This document shows positions 1 to 7,930 of a stretch of DNA of 17,919 bases, piece by piece (positions within the stretch are counted from its first letter, which is position 1; each line of letters opens with the position of its first letter). A model generated the notes under the pieces. That model saw nothing but the letters and a program-made list of their open reading frames with translations, had not been told where the DNA came from and ran no database searches. The translations under genes and the position numbers were made by a program. Source of the DNA: Pseudomonadota bacterium (GTDB lineage: Bacteria; Desulfobacterota; JADFVX01); contig JADFVM010000112.1 of assembly GCA_015222555.1 (NCBI GenBank), positions 1-17,919 of the forward strand, written 5' to 3'.

Positions 1-45
1 CAGGCGGCAATGGAACTCTTAAGAAGAGCAATTTTGTCATCCTAG
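1..45 (+). CDS. C-terminal end of a CinA/PncC-like protein (partial)
   Basis: Frame 1 is open from the window edge to a TAG at 43-45 and encodes the 14-residue tail QAAMELLRRAILSS. An 'A-x-x-L-L-R-R' ending is typical of the CinA C-terminal (nicotinamide-nucleotide amidase) domain, and cinA commonly lies just upstream of thpR and recA in this group of bacteria. The last base of the stop codon is the first base of the thpR GTG start, so the two genes are translationally coupled. Only 14 residues are visible, so the identity rests mainly on gene order. Confidence 0.5.
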   Translation, partial: QAAMELLRRAILSS

Positions 46-653
46 TGAAAAATGAGAATGAAACAGTTCGTGCTTTCATCGGCATTGAAATACCCCTTGA
101 AGTTAAAGATGCCCTTTGCAACATGACTTCATCTTTGAAAAATAAAGTTAAAGACATTCGTTGGATAAGGGCTGAAGGGATCCATATTACGCTCAAGTTT
201 TTGGGAAACATAAGCTCAGCGAATATTAAAGAGATAGAATCTGTTCTGGGCCCCTTATGTTCATCGGGCCAGGCCATAGATTTAAACCTCAACGGCGTGG
301 GCGTTTTCCCAGATCTAAAACATCCAAGGATTGTCTGGGTGGCTTTGGACGGTGAAACAGATAAGTTGACTGCCCTGCAGAGAGGAATAGAAAAAAGTTG
401 TGCCGCCATCGGCTTTCCGGAAGAGAAGCGGGCCTATACCCCTCACTTGACATTGGGCAGAGTAAAATCATATAAAGGCGGTAGAAAACTAAAAAACCTG
501 GAACAATTATTTTCAGAAATAAACTTTTCAGATATGCCTCACTTCAGGGCTAATTTTGTTCACCTTTATAAAAGTGATCTAAAACCTGATGGTGCGGTAT
601 ATACAAAATTAAAATCCTTCCCCTTCAAAGGGGAAAATGAGCAGGAGGTATAG
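45..653 (+). CDS. thpR: RNA 2',3'-cyclic phosphodiesterase ThpR
   Basis: This is a 202-aa member of the 2H phosphoesterase superfamily, which opens 2',3'-cyclic phosphates on RNA ends (historically '2'-5' RNA ligase', LigT). Both catalytic H-x-T-L tetrads are present: HITL at residues 47-50 and HLTL at 134-137. The family N-terminus 'RAFIGIEIP' is at residues 9-17 and the length is normal for the family. The start is GTG at 45, sharing one base with the TAG of the preceding cinA-like gene. The stop TAG (651-653) is immediately followed by the recA ATG, so thpR and recA are almost certainly on one transcript. The protein is cytoplasmic. Its role beside recA is not understood, but the linkage is common. 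Confidence 0.93.
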   Translation: MKNENETVRAFIGIEIPLEVKDALCNMTSSLKNKVKDIRWIRAEGIHITLKFLGNISSANIKEIESVLGPLCSSGQAIDLNLNGVGVFPDLKHPRIVWVALDGETDKLTALQRGIEKSCAAIGFPEEKRAYTPHLTLGRVKSYKGGRKLKNLEQLFSEINFSDMPHFRANFVHLYKSDLKPDGAVYTKLKSFPFKGENEQEV

Positions 654-1691
654 ATGGGTACTGACGGAAACAAGGAAAAGGCAATTGATCTTGCCCTGAG
701 CCAGATCGAGCGCCAGTTTGGCAAGGGCGCCATTATGAGAATGGATGGTGATGCAATCTATGAGAATATTCAGACCATTCCCTCCGGCTCTATCGGGCTC
801 GACGTTGCCCTTGGGGTGGGTGGAGTTCCAAGAGGAAGAGTGATAGAAATATTCGGGCCCGAGTCATCAGGAAAGACAACGCTGGCCCTCCATATAGCTG
901 CGGAGGCGCAAAAAACAGGCGGTATCGTTGCCTTTATCGATGCTGAACATGCGCTGGATATTTCCTATGCACAAAGGCTGGGGGTAAAGGCCGAAGATCT
1001 TTTAATCTCCCAGCCCGATACGGGGGAACAGGCCCTTGAAATTGCAGAAATGCTGGTAAGAAGCGCTGCCGTTGATGTCCTGGTCATTGACTCTGTCGCC
1101 GCTCTTGTTCCCAGGGCTGAAATTGAAGGCGAGATGGGTGACTCGCATATGGGTCTTCAGGCAAGATTAATGTCGCAGGCACTAAGAAAACTGACGGGCA
1201 CTATCAGCAAGTCCGGGACGGCCCTCATCTTTATTAACCAGATCCGAATGAAAATTGGTGTTATGTTTGGAAACCCTGAAACGACAACGGGGGGAAATGC
1301 CCTCAAGTTTTATTCTTCCATTAGAATGGACATCAGAAAGGCCGGCGCCATTAAACAGGGGCAGGATGTCCTGGGAAGTCAGACCAAGGTGAAGGTGGTT
1401 AAAAACAAGGTGGCCCCTCCTTTCAAGGAAGTCATCTTTGACATTATGTATGGCGAGGGGATTTCCAAAGAAGGGGAACTTGTCGATATCGGGGCAGAGA
1501 TCGGTGTGGTGGAAAAAAGTGGCTCATGGTACTCCCTTGAGGGAGATAGAATCGGCCAGGGCAGGGAAAATGCGAAGACCTATTTTAAGGAGAATCCTGA
1601 TGCTGCACTAAGTGTGGAAGAAAAGATTCTCAATCATTACGGTCTCAGCAGGGGCAAAAAGGCGCCAGCTGCAGCAGAGGCGACTGCGTAA
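654..1691 (+). CDS. recA: RecA recombinase
   Basis: RecA is the ATP-dependent strand-exchange protein that coats single-stranded DNA, drives homologous recombination and stimulates LexA self-cleavage. This 345-aa copy has the Walker A motif GPESSGKTT at 68-76, Walker B (DVLVID, 141-146), DNA-binding loop L1 around 156-171 and loop L2 around 197-220 (IRMKIGVMFGNPETTTGG). The C-terminus ends in an Ala-rich tail (KKAPAAAEATA) instead of the strongly acidic tail of Escherichia coli RecA. The Shine-Dalgarno GGAGG (644-648) lies inside the end of thpR, and the ATG abuts the thpR stop. There is no intergenic space for a private promoter or LexA box, so damage control must come from upstream of the window or from within thpR. 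Confidence 0.99.
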   Translation: MGTDGNKEKAIDLALSQIERQFGKGAIMRMDGDAIYENIQTIPSGSIGLDVALGVGGVPRGRVIEIFGPESSGKTTLALHIAAEAQKTGGIVAFIDAEHALDISYAQRLGVKAEDLLISQPDTGEQALEIAEMLVRSAAVDVLVIDSVAALVPRAEIEGEMGDSHMGLQARLMSQALRKLTGTISKSGTALIFINQIRMKIGVMFGNPETTTGGNALKFYSSIRMDIRKAGAIKQGQDVLGSQTKVKVVKNKVAPPFKEVIFDIMYGEGISKEGELVDIGAEIGVVEKSGSWYSLEGDRIGQGRENAKTYFKENPDAALSVEEKILNHYGLSRGKKAPAAAEATA

Positions 1692-1715
1692 GTTTCTTTA
1701 TAAGGGAGTAGTTAT

Positions 1716-2873
1716 ATGGAACTGAATGACATCTTAAAGGTAGCAGTGAATAACAGCGCGTCAGATATTCATCTTAAAGTGGGGATGCCGCCTATTTTCA
1801 GAATCAACAGCGTCCTCCTGCCGCTTAAAAATGGAGAGAGACTTTCCCCCGAGGAGATGTCCAAGCTTGTCTACTCCACCATGAATGACATACAAAAGGT
1901 GCAGTTCAAAGAAAAAAATGAACTTGACTTTGCCTATGGTGTAGCGGGACTAGGAAGGTTCAGGGTTAATGTATTTCAGCAAAGGGGAACCATCGGCGCT
2001 GTGTTAAGAGTCATCCCCTTCCAGATAAAACCCTTTGAGGAACTTCACCTGCCAAAGGTAATTGAAAGGCTGGCAAAGGAACAAAGAGGGCTCATTCTCG
2101 TAACAGGGACCACGGGAAGCGGTAAGTCAACAACGCTGGCCTCCATCATTGATTATATTAATTCACACCGGACGGCACACGTTATGACCATTGAGGATCC
2201 TGTCGAGTTTCTTCACCGCGATAAACAAAGCATTGTAAACCAGCGAGAAGTCGGCTTTGATACGGCGGATTTTGCCACGGCATTGAGAAGTGCCTTAAGA
2301 CAGGATCCGGACGTTATACTGGTGGGAGAAATGAGAGACCTGGAAACCATAGAGATTGCTCTCACAGCAGCAGAAACGGGGCATCTCGTTCTATCAACCC
2401 TTCATACCATCGATGCCCAGGAAACCATTAACAGGATATTATCTGCATTCCCGCCAAACTACCAGCAGCAAACCAGAACAGCGCTGGCAGGCGTTATAAA
2501 GGGCATAATATCGCAGCGTCTTGTTGTCCATGCCGATGGTAAACAGCGTGTTCCGGCCGTAGAGGTCATGGTCAGTTCTGCAAGAATCAAGGAATGTATC
2601 GCAGACCCGGAAAAGACGAAGCAGATTCGTGAAGCCATATCAGCAGGATTTACGTCTTACGGCATGCAGACCTTTGATCAATCGTTAATGCAGCTTCTCA
2701 AGCAGAAACTCATCACCTATGAAGAGGCCTTAAGACATGCAACAAACCCGGCTGACTTCGCCCTGAAGATAAAAGGGGTATCTTCCAGCAGCGACCTGAG
2801 CTGGGACGAGTTTGATAAATCCGGGGAAAAGAAGAAGGAAAAGAAGGAAGGCCTGGAGATTGAGCGCTTCTGA
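1716..2873 (+). CDS. pilT: Type IV pilus twitching-motility ATPase PilT
   Basis: This is a 385-aa secretion-type hexameric ATPase that powers type IV pilus retraction at the inner membrane. The signature motifs are in order: Walker A GTTGSGKST (131-139), Asp box TIEDPVEF (159-166 region), Walker B DPDVILVGEMRD (197-208) and His box TGHLVLSTLHT (221-231). The N-terminal PAS-like region contains the family phrase 'SDIHLKVGMPP' (16-26). The C-terminus is extended by a Lys/Glu-rich stretch (KSGEKKKEKKEG). ATG 1716 follows a GGGAG ribosome binding site near 1704. The gene lies 24 nt after recA; recA-pilT linkage is seen in Geobacter-type genomes. PilU or PilB paralogues share these motifs, but length and sequence favour PilT. 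Confidence 0.94.
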   Translation: MELNDILKVAVNNSASDIHLKVGMPPIFRINSVLLPLKNGERLSPEEMSKLVYSTMNDIQKVQFKEKNELDFAYGVAGLGRFRVNVFQQRGTIGAVLRVIPFQIKPFEELHLPKVIERLAKEQRGLILVTGTTGSGKSTTLASIIDYINSHRTAHVMTIEDPVEFLHRDKQSIVNQREVGFDTADFATALRSALRQDPDVILVGEMRDLETIEIALTAAETGHLVLSTLHTIDAQETINRILSAFPPNYQQQTRTALAGVIKGIISQRLVVHADGKQRVPAVEVMVSSARIKECIADPEKTKQIREAISAGFTSYGMQTFDQSLMQLLKQKLITYEEALRHATNPADFALKIKGVSSSSDLSWDEFDKSGEKKKEKKEGLEIERF

Positions 2874-3339
2874 GCTGGAAAAGGCAAAGGAGACGGCCTT
2901 TAAATTTCTCTCCTATCAGCCAAGATCTGTCTATGAAGTTCGCCAAAAGCTCTTTCAAAAGGGCTATGATTCGGCCACTACAGAGGAAGTCATTGAAAGA
3001 CTGAAAGAACTTAAATTTCTTGATGATCATGAGTTTGCCGGCAAACTGGCAAAAGATCTCGTCAATGCCAAGGGATGCGGTATTTATTATATTGCGGATA
3101 AACTTAAAAAAAAAGGGATTCATTCAGAGACGGTAAAAAAAGTCACTGACCATCTTTTCTCACAAATCGATGAAAAGGAAATTGCAAAAGAACTGGTTCT
3201 AAAGAAAAAAAGGTCGCTATTGAAGGACCCCGCTGACAAGGGACGTCTGGGCAGATATTTACAATCCAGGGGATATGGGTGGGAGACCATTCAGGTAGTA
3301 CTACAGGAGCTTAATGACAGGGAAAGAGATAAGAGATAA
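2860..3339 (+). CDS. recX: Regulatory protein RecX
   Basis: RecX binds RecA filaments and restrains their activity. The protein (159 aa from TTG 2860) is built of the family's three-helix repeats: 'AFKFLSYQPRSVYEVRQKL' near the start, then 'EEVIERLKELKFLDDHEFA' and a C-terminal repeat ending '...LGRYLQSRGYGWETIQVVL'. I chose TTG 2860 because GGAAGG (2846-2851) sits 8 nt upstream and the product then begins where family members begin. A longer reading from TTG 2812 would add 16 very basic residues (GKRRRKRRKAWR) that look like the shadow of the Lys-rich pilT tail. With the chosen start the gene overlaps pilT by 14 nt and its own end overlaps alaS by 26 nt, so the run is translationally coupled. 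Identity is firm, the start less so. Confidence 0.88.
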   Translation: MSASELEKAKETAFKFLSYQPRSVYEVRQKLFQKGYDSATTEEVIERLKELKFLDDHEFAGKLAKDLVNAKGCGIYYIADKLKKKGIHSETVKKVTDHLFSQIDEKEIAKELVLKKKRSLLKDPADKGRLGRYLQSRGYGWETIQVVLQELNDRERDKR

Positions 3340-5962
3340 TTTTCTAAAGTTTTTTTCAGACAGGGACCACAGCATTGTCGGCAGTTCATCGCTGGTGCCT
3401 CATGGAGATGCCACTCTTCTTTTCACCAACGCGGGCATGGTTCAGTTTAAAAGTGTATTCCTGGGGGAGGAACAAAGAGACTATGCAAGGGCCGTAAGTG
3501 TCCAAAAGTGTCTCAGGGCGGGGGGGAAACACAATGATCTGGAAAATGTAGGCAGAACGGCACGTCATCATACCTTTTTTGAGATGCTGGGAAATTTTTC
3601 CTTTGGTGACTACTTCAAGGACAGGGCGATAGAACTGGCCTGGGAATATCTCACTAAGGTATTGAAGCTGCCCGAGGAAAGACTGCTTGTCACCATTTTT
3701 AGTGATGATGACGATGCGGCAGAAATATGGAAAAACAATATCGGCCTGCCCGGTGATAAGATTGTCCGCTGTGGAGAAAAAGATAATTTCTGGTCAATGG
3801 GCGATACCGGCCCCTGCGGCCCCTGCTCTGAAATTCACTTCGACCAGGGAGAAACTGTTGGATGTGGAAGGCCGGAATGTAATGTGGGATGTGACTGTGA
3901 TCGCTATCTCGAGGTGTGGAACCTCGTTTTTATGCAGTATAACAGGGATAGTTCGGGGAAACTCTCGCCCCTGCCGAGACCAAGCATCGACACCGGCATG
4001 GGACTGGAACGTCTCGCCGCCGTGGTACAGGGGAAAACCAGCAATTTCGATACCGATCTTTTCGGGGGAATAATTAAGCACATTGAAGAGGTCAGTGAAA
4101 AAAGCTATGGCAGCAATGAGGAGGATGATATCTCCATCAGGGTCATCGCCGACCACATACGGGCCGTCACTTTTCTAATCTCCGACGGCGTTCTTCCCGC
4201 CAATGAGGGAAGGGGTTATGTCCTTCGGCGGATAATGAGACGGGCCGCGCGACATGGGCGACAACTGGGGCTGACGGACCCCTTCCTCTACCTCACCGCA
4301 GGCGCCGCTGTTGATGAAATGGGCGAGGCCTATCCTCAATTACATGAAACGAGGGATTTCTGCTCCAAGGTCATTCTCAATGAAGAAGAGCGCTTCCTGT
4401 CAACGCTGGAGCATGGCCTCAGCCTTCTTGAAGATGAGATTCAAAAGCTTGAGGATATGAAGTCATCTCTTCTTCCCGGTGATGTGGCCTTCAAACTTTA
4501 CGATACTTACGGTTTTCCCCTGGACCTTACCGAGGATATTCTCAAAGACAGGGGCATTGCGGCAGATATTGACGGCTTTAATGCCGCCATGGAAAAGCAA
4601 AAGACAACGGCACGCCAGGCCTGGTCGGGCTCAGGAGAGGACAAGGCCTCTCCTGTTTATTCCCGGATAGCAAAAACGCTTTCTCATGGGGAAACTATTT
4701 ATGTTGGTTACGATAAGCTTGAAACGTCTGCAAAGGTTGTTGCTCTAATAAAAAAGGGTGAAAAAGTCGCTTGCGTCGGGCAGGGAGAAGAGCTTGAAAT
4801 CATTACCGATGTTACACCCTTTTACGGCGAATCCGGTGGTCAGAGTGGCGATTCAGGAATAATCACCACCTCTACAGGTGCAAGGGTGGAGATAGTGGAC
4901 ACTCAAAAACCGCTCAGCAACCTCATTGTCCACAGGGGACGGGTTAAGGAAGGCTTTCTTGAAGAGGGATCTTCCGTTGAGCTGAAGGTCGATGAGGCAT
5001 CAAGAAAAGACACGGCCCGCAACCATACGGCAACCCATCTCCTCCATGCCGCCCTTAAAATGGTACTGGGTGATCATATTAAGCAAGCGGGGTCTCTTGT
5101 GGAAAAGGACCGGCTTCGTTTTGACCTCACGCATTTTGCAGCACTGTCCCCGCGAGAGCTTCAAAGGATAGAAGAGATTGTCAATCACGAAATCTGGAAA
5201 AACCAATCTGTTGCTACAGAAGTTCTTTCCATTCATGAAGCAAAAGCGAAGGGCGCCACTGCGCTTTTTGGGGAAAAGTATGGCGATGAAGTCAGGGTTG
5301 TTACAGTACCCGATTTTTCCATGGAACTCTGTGGTGGAACACATGTATCCAGGGTGGGTGACATCGGCCCCTTTAAAATTGTTTCAGAAGGGGGGATTGC
5401 CGCCGGCGTGAGAAGAATCGAGGCCATCACCGGCAATATGGCCTATAAGGTGGGCGTGAAAAAAGAAGAGGAATTAAAAGAGGTGGGCGAACTCGTTAAG
5501 GGAACAGCAGGCGAGATCGGGAAAAAAGTCGAATCATTGATCTTGCGACAAAAAAACCTTGAAGCTGAACTTGATAAGCTGAAAGAAAAACTCGCCTCTT
5601 CCGGTACGTCTGACTTGATGGGCAATGTTGTGGAAATTAAGGGCGTAAAGCTGTTATCTTCAAAGGTAGAAGATGTAGACGGGAAAACACTGAGAACACT
5701 GATGGATAGCTTCAAGTCAAAAATCGGCTCGGGCATCGTTATCCTGGGAAGCGCCGAGGAAGACAAGGTATCTCTTATCGCCGGGGTGACAGATGACCTG
5801 ACAAATCGTTTCAATGCGGGTAAGATTATTGGAGAGATTGCTTCTATTGTTGGAGGTAAGGGCGGTGGAAGGGCTGATATGGCCCAGGCAGGAGGGAAAG
5901 ACCCTTCAAGGCTTGATGAAGCGCTGAGCAAGGCCCGGGAAATTATAGAAAAAACAGGCTGA
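3314..5962 (+). CDS. alaS: Alanine--tRNA ligase
   Basis: AlaRS charges tRNA-Ala and clears mischarged Ser/Gly. The 882-aa length is standard. The N-terminal class II catalytic core is recognisable from 'LFTNAGMVQFKSVFLG' (about 36-51), 'RRIMRRAARHGRQLG' (about 305-319) and a Cys-rich insertion around 184-195. The editing domain carries the zinc site HTATHLLH (about 570-577) and CGGTH (about 673-677). The C-terminal C-Ala domain has the glycine-rich 'GGKGGGRADMAQAGG' (about 847-861). The ATG lies inside the end of recX, preceded by AGGAG at 3305-3309. The recA-recX-alaS order is an old and widespread arrangement. Confidence 0.98.
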   Translation: MTGKEIRDNFLKFFSDRDHSIVGSSSLVPHGDATLLFTNAGMVQFKSVFLGEEQRDYARAVSVQKCLRAGGKHNDLENVGRTARHHTFFEMLGNFSFGDYFKDRAIELAWEYLTKVLKLPEERLLVTIFSDDDDAAEIWKNNIGLPGDKIVRCGEKDNFWSMGDTGPCGPCSEIHFDQGETVGCGRPECNVGCDCDRYLEVWNLVFMQYNRDSSGKLSPLPRPSIDTGMGLERLAAVVQGKTSNFDTDLFGGIIKHIEEVSEKSYGSNEEDDISIRVIADHIRAVTFLISDGVLPANEGRGYVLRRIMRRAARHGRQLGLTDPFLYLTAGAAVDEMGEAYPQLHETRDFCSKVILNEEERFLSTLEHGLSLLEDEIQKLEDMKSSLLPGDVAFKLYDTYGFPLDLTEDILKDRGIAADIDGFNAAMEKQKTTARQAWSGSGEDKASPVYSRIAKTLSHGETIYVGYDKLETSAKVVALIKKGEKVACVGQGEELEIITDVTPFYGESGGQSGDSGIITTSTGARVEIVDTQKPLSNLIVHRGRVKEGFLEEGSSVELKVDEASRKDTARNHTATHLLHAALKMVLGDHIKQAGSLVEKDRLRFDLTHFAALSPRELQRIEEIVNHEIWKNQSVATEVLSIHEAKAKGATALFGEKYGDEVRVVTVPDFSMELCGGTHVSRVGDIGPFKIVSEGGIAAGVRRIEAITGNMAYKVGVKKEEELKEVGELVKGTAGEIGKKVESLILRQKNLEAELDKLKEKLASSGTSDLMGNVVEIKGVKLLSSKVEDVDGKTLRTLMDSFKSKIGSGIVILGSAEEDKVSLIAGVTDDLTNRFNAGKIIGEIASIVGGKGGGRADMAQAGGKDPSRLDEALSKAREIIEKTG

Positions 5963-5985
5963 AGTGTGAAACAGGGGGGTATTTA

Positions 5986-6333
5986 ATGAGTGAAGAAGAT
6001 CAAATAGGTAAACGAGAATTCCCGAGAGCAACAGTTGAAATCAAGGCGGAGTATAGTAGCGCTGAGTGTTTTATGGAATCCTATATGAAGCAGGTCGGTC
6101 AGGGCGGGCTTTTTATTGAACATAACAATCCGCCTGAAATGGGGGCCGAGCTTGAGGTCAATTTCAACCTGCCGGGAAATTCCAAAGTGATTCATGCCAA
6201 GGGAAAGGTTGTCTGGCGTATGACGACGCATTCTGATCTTTTTGCTAAAGGCGTGGGTCTCAAATTTACGGAAATTTCAGAGGAGGACCGTAAAAGGATA
6301 GGTGATTTTGTGGAAATGCATGCGGATGAATAG
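5986..6333 (+). CDS. PilZ-domain-like protein (TIGR02266-type)
   Basis: This 115-aa protein matches the small PilZ-like family common in deltaproteobacteria. PilZ domains bind cyclic di-GMP and control motility, pili and surface polysaccharide. The first ligand motif R-x-x-x-R is intact (KREFPR, R10 and R14). The second, normally [D/N]-x-S-x-x-G, reads Q-V-G-Q-G-G near residues 37-42, so the Asp/Asn and Ser are both replaced while the following 'GLFIE' strand is kept. Binding of c-di-GMP may therefore be weak or absent. ATG 5986 follows a G-rich ribosome binding site (GGGGGG around 5974-5979), 23 nt after alaS. Closeness to pilT is suggestive of a pilus role, but that is inference. Confidence 0.85.
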   Translation: MSEEDQIGKREFPRATVEIKAEYSSAECFMESYMKQVGQGGLFIEHNNPPEMGAELEVNFNLPGNSKVIHAKGKVVWRMTTHSDLFAKGVGLKFTEISEEDRKRIGDFVEMHADE

Positions 6334-6367
6334 TGATCAACCTGCCGGCGGCAAAGGATCAATTTTT
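6334..6367 (+). terminator. Possible intrinsic terminator after the PilZ gene
   Basis: Directly after the stop codon TGATC (6334-6338) pairs with GATCA (6357-6361), and inside it TGCC (6343-6346) pairs with GGCA (6350-6353) around a GGC loop. An internal loop of 4 and 3 nt separates the two helices. The hairpin is followed by ATTTTTC (6362-6368). Position and U-tract suit a terminator for the recA-alaS-PilZ run, but the stem is interrupted and short. Confidence 0.4.
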
Positions 6368-6599
6368 CACACTTAGTAAATGCAGTCTATTTTCCTGTTT
6401 CAACATCACCTCAAAATTTGCGTTACTCCTGGATAATCCCATTGAACATTAAAAAGTCGCTTAAACGAAATTAAAGATAGCAGACTCATAGTCCATCTAT
6501 AGATTTTCTACTAATGTTGCTTGTAGAGAGTTTCAGCCCTTAAAATAATGAAGAGGGATTTTAAGGCAGCGATAAATATATAAATGAGGAACAATACAG
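6368..6599 (+). promoter_or_regulatory. AT-rich intergenic stretch with a possible sigma-70 promoter
   Basis: No gene is visible between the PilZ terminator and the next ATG. TTGCTT (6517-6522) and TAAAAT (6541-6546), 18 nt apart, form a fair sigma-70-like pair about 50 nt before the MogA/MoaB start. GAGGA (6585-6589) is its likely ribosome binding site. The assignment is by eye and other hexamer pairs are possible in such AT-rich DNA. Confidence 0.35.
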
Positions 6600-7082
6600 A
6601 TGGCTTTAAACAGAGTTTTAAATGTAGGTATTCTGACACTTTCCGACTCAAGGACTGAATCGGAGGATCAAAGTGGGAAGGCGCTAAAAGAGCTTCTTGA
6701 AGAAAGAGGATATGCTGTTTCAAGATATGCCGTCATCCCCGATGATACAAATAAAATTACCGACACACTGATCAGCTGGGCCGATGAAAAGCTGGATCTT
6801 ATCCTGACGACGGGAGGAACAGGCCCTGGGCCACGAGATGTTACACCTGAAGCAACGGCTGCCGTCATTGATAAAACCCTGCCCGGATTTTCCGAATTGA
6901 TCCGCTTCGAAGGGGGTAAAAAAACAGACCGGGCTTATTTAACGCGGGGGCTTAGCGGCATTCGTGGGCAGACGGTCATTATTAATCTTCCCGGCAGCGT
7001 GAAAGGTGCAACGGAATCATTGGAGGCGGTGGTCAATCTCATTCCTCACACAATCACCATGATGGAGGGGGAGGGGCACTGA
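6600..7082 (+). CDS. MogA/MoaB-family molybdenum cofactor biosynthesis protein
   Basis: This 160-aa protein belongs to the family that adenylylates molybdopterin before molybdate insertion. The nucleotide-binding core TTGGTG lies at residues 70-75, followed by 'PGPRDVTPEAT' (76-86). The 'TLSDSR' motif is at 13-18 and the phosphate/loop motif 'INLPGSVKG' at 128-136. Length and motifs fit MoaB or a short MogA, and sequence alone does not separate them. The gene is followed 1 nt later by tatC. The pairing makes biological sense because many molybdoenzymes are exported folded through the Tat pathway after cofactor insertion. Confidence 0.9.
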   Translation: MALNRVLNVGILTLSDSRTESEDQSGKALKELLEERGYAVSRYAVIPDDTNKITDTLISWADEKLDLILTTGGTGPGPRDVTPEATAAVIDKTLPGFSELIRFEGGKKTDRAYLTRGLSGIRGQTVIINLPGSVKGATESLEAVVNLIPHTITMMEGEGH

Positions 7083-7083
7083 G

Positions 7084-7860
7084 GTGGGCAAAGGGACAGC
7101 TGAAAAAGAAAACCACATTGACGAAAACGTTACACCCTTAACTGAACATCTTGCCGAATTAAGAAAAAGGTTGATCATCTGCCTTGCCGCCGCAGGCATA
7201 GGCTTCATTGTTTCATATAATTTTTCAGCTCATCTTTTCAAGATCCTGACTCTCCCGCTCTTCGCGGTTTTACCTGATCAAAACACAATGATCTTTACCG
7301 GTCTTTCAGAGGGGTTTTTTACCTATTTAAAGGTCTCTCTCATTTCTGGAATCATGCTGGCCTCACCTGTCATTTTTTATCAGCTCTGGGCCTTTATCTC
7401 CCCGGGGCTATACAGTAGTGAGAAAAGATATATTTTGCCCTTTACCTTCTTTTCCGTCCTCTTTTTTATCACTGGCGCCCTCTTCGGCTATTTCGTCATC
7501 TTTCCCTTCGCCTTCAAGTTTTTCTTAAGCTTTAATACGGAAAACATAACGGCGCTGCCTGCCATGAAGGAATATCTGACTTTTTCCATTAAACTGCTCC
7601 TGGCATTTGGAGTGGCCTTTGAACTCCCCGTTTTTATTATATTTTTAAATAAAGTAGGGCTAATCCCCCTTGAGATGCTTACAAAAAACAGGAAATATGT
7701 CATAATAGGCGCCTTTATAACGTCAGCCATATTAACACCGCCGGATGTTGTCACGCAGATACTGATGGCATTCCCGCTCATGCTGCTTTATGAAGTCGGA
7801 ATTATTGGCGCCAGACTATTCGGCAAAAAAAAGCACAGCAATGAAAGCAATAAAGAATAA
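7084..7860 (+). CDS. tatC: Sec-independent protein translocase subunit TatC
   Basis: TatC is the inner-membrane receptor for twin-arginine signal peptides. This 258-aa protein has the N-terminal 'HLAELRKRL' motif (22-30) that contributes to signal recognition, the conserved 'PVIFYQLWAFISPGLYSSEKR' segment (95-115) with its Glu at 113, 'GVAFELP' (176-182) and 'TPPD' (218-221). Six hydrophobic helices are apparent. The GTG start at 7084 lies 1 nt after the MogA/MoaB stop, with a G-rich ribosome binding site inside the upstream gene. No tatA or tatB is present in the window, so its partners must be encoded elsewhere. Confidence 0.96.
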   Translation: MGKGTAEKENHIDENVTPLTEHLAELRKRLIICLAAAGIGFIVSYNFSAHLFKILTLPLFAVLPDQNTMIFTGLSEGFFTYLKVSLISGIMLASPVIFYQLWAFISPGLYSSEKRYILPFTFFSVLFFITGALFGYFVIFPFAFKFFLSFNTENITALPAMKEYLTFSIKLLLAFGVAFELPVFIIFLNKVGLIPLEMLTKNRKYVIIGAFITSAILTPPDVVTQILMAFPLMLLYEVGIIGARLFGKKKHSNESNKE

Positions 7861-7930
7861 AGGGAATAACTCAAGTCTATTCCAGTCTAAATAAAAGGCA
7901 AATAATTTAAAGTAAAAAAGAGGTTTATTA

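Noticed and set aside
2812..2862. Longer RecX N-terminus from TTG 2812
   Set aside because: The added residues are a basic string arising from the out-of-frame Lys-rich pilT tail; TTG 2860 has a better spaced ribosome binding site and the family-like start.
5443..5931. 162-aa minus-strand ORF opposite alaS
   Set aside because: Ser/Pro/Phe-rich antisense shadow of a certain gene, without family resemblance.
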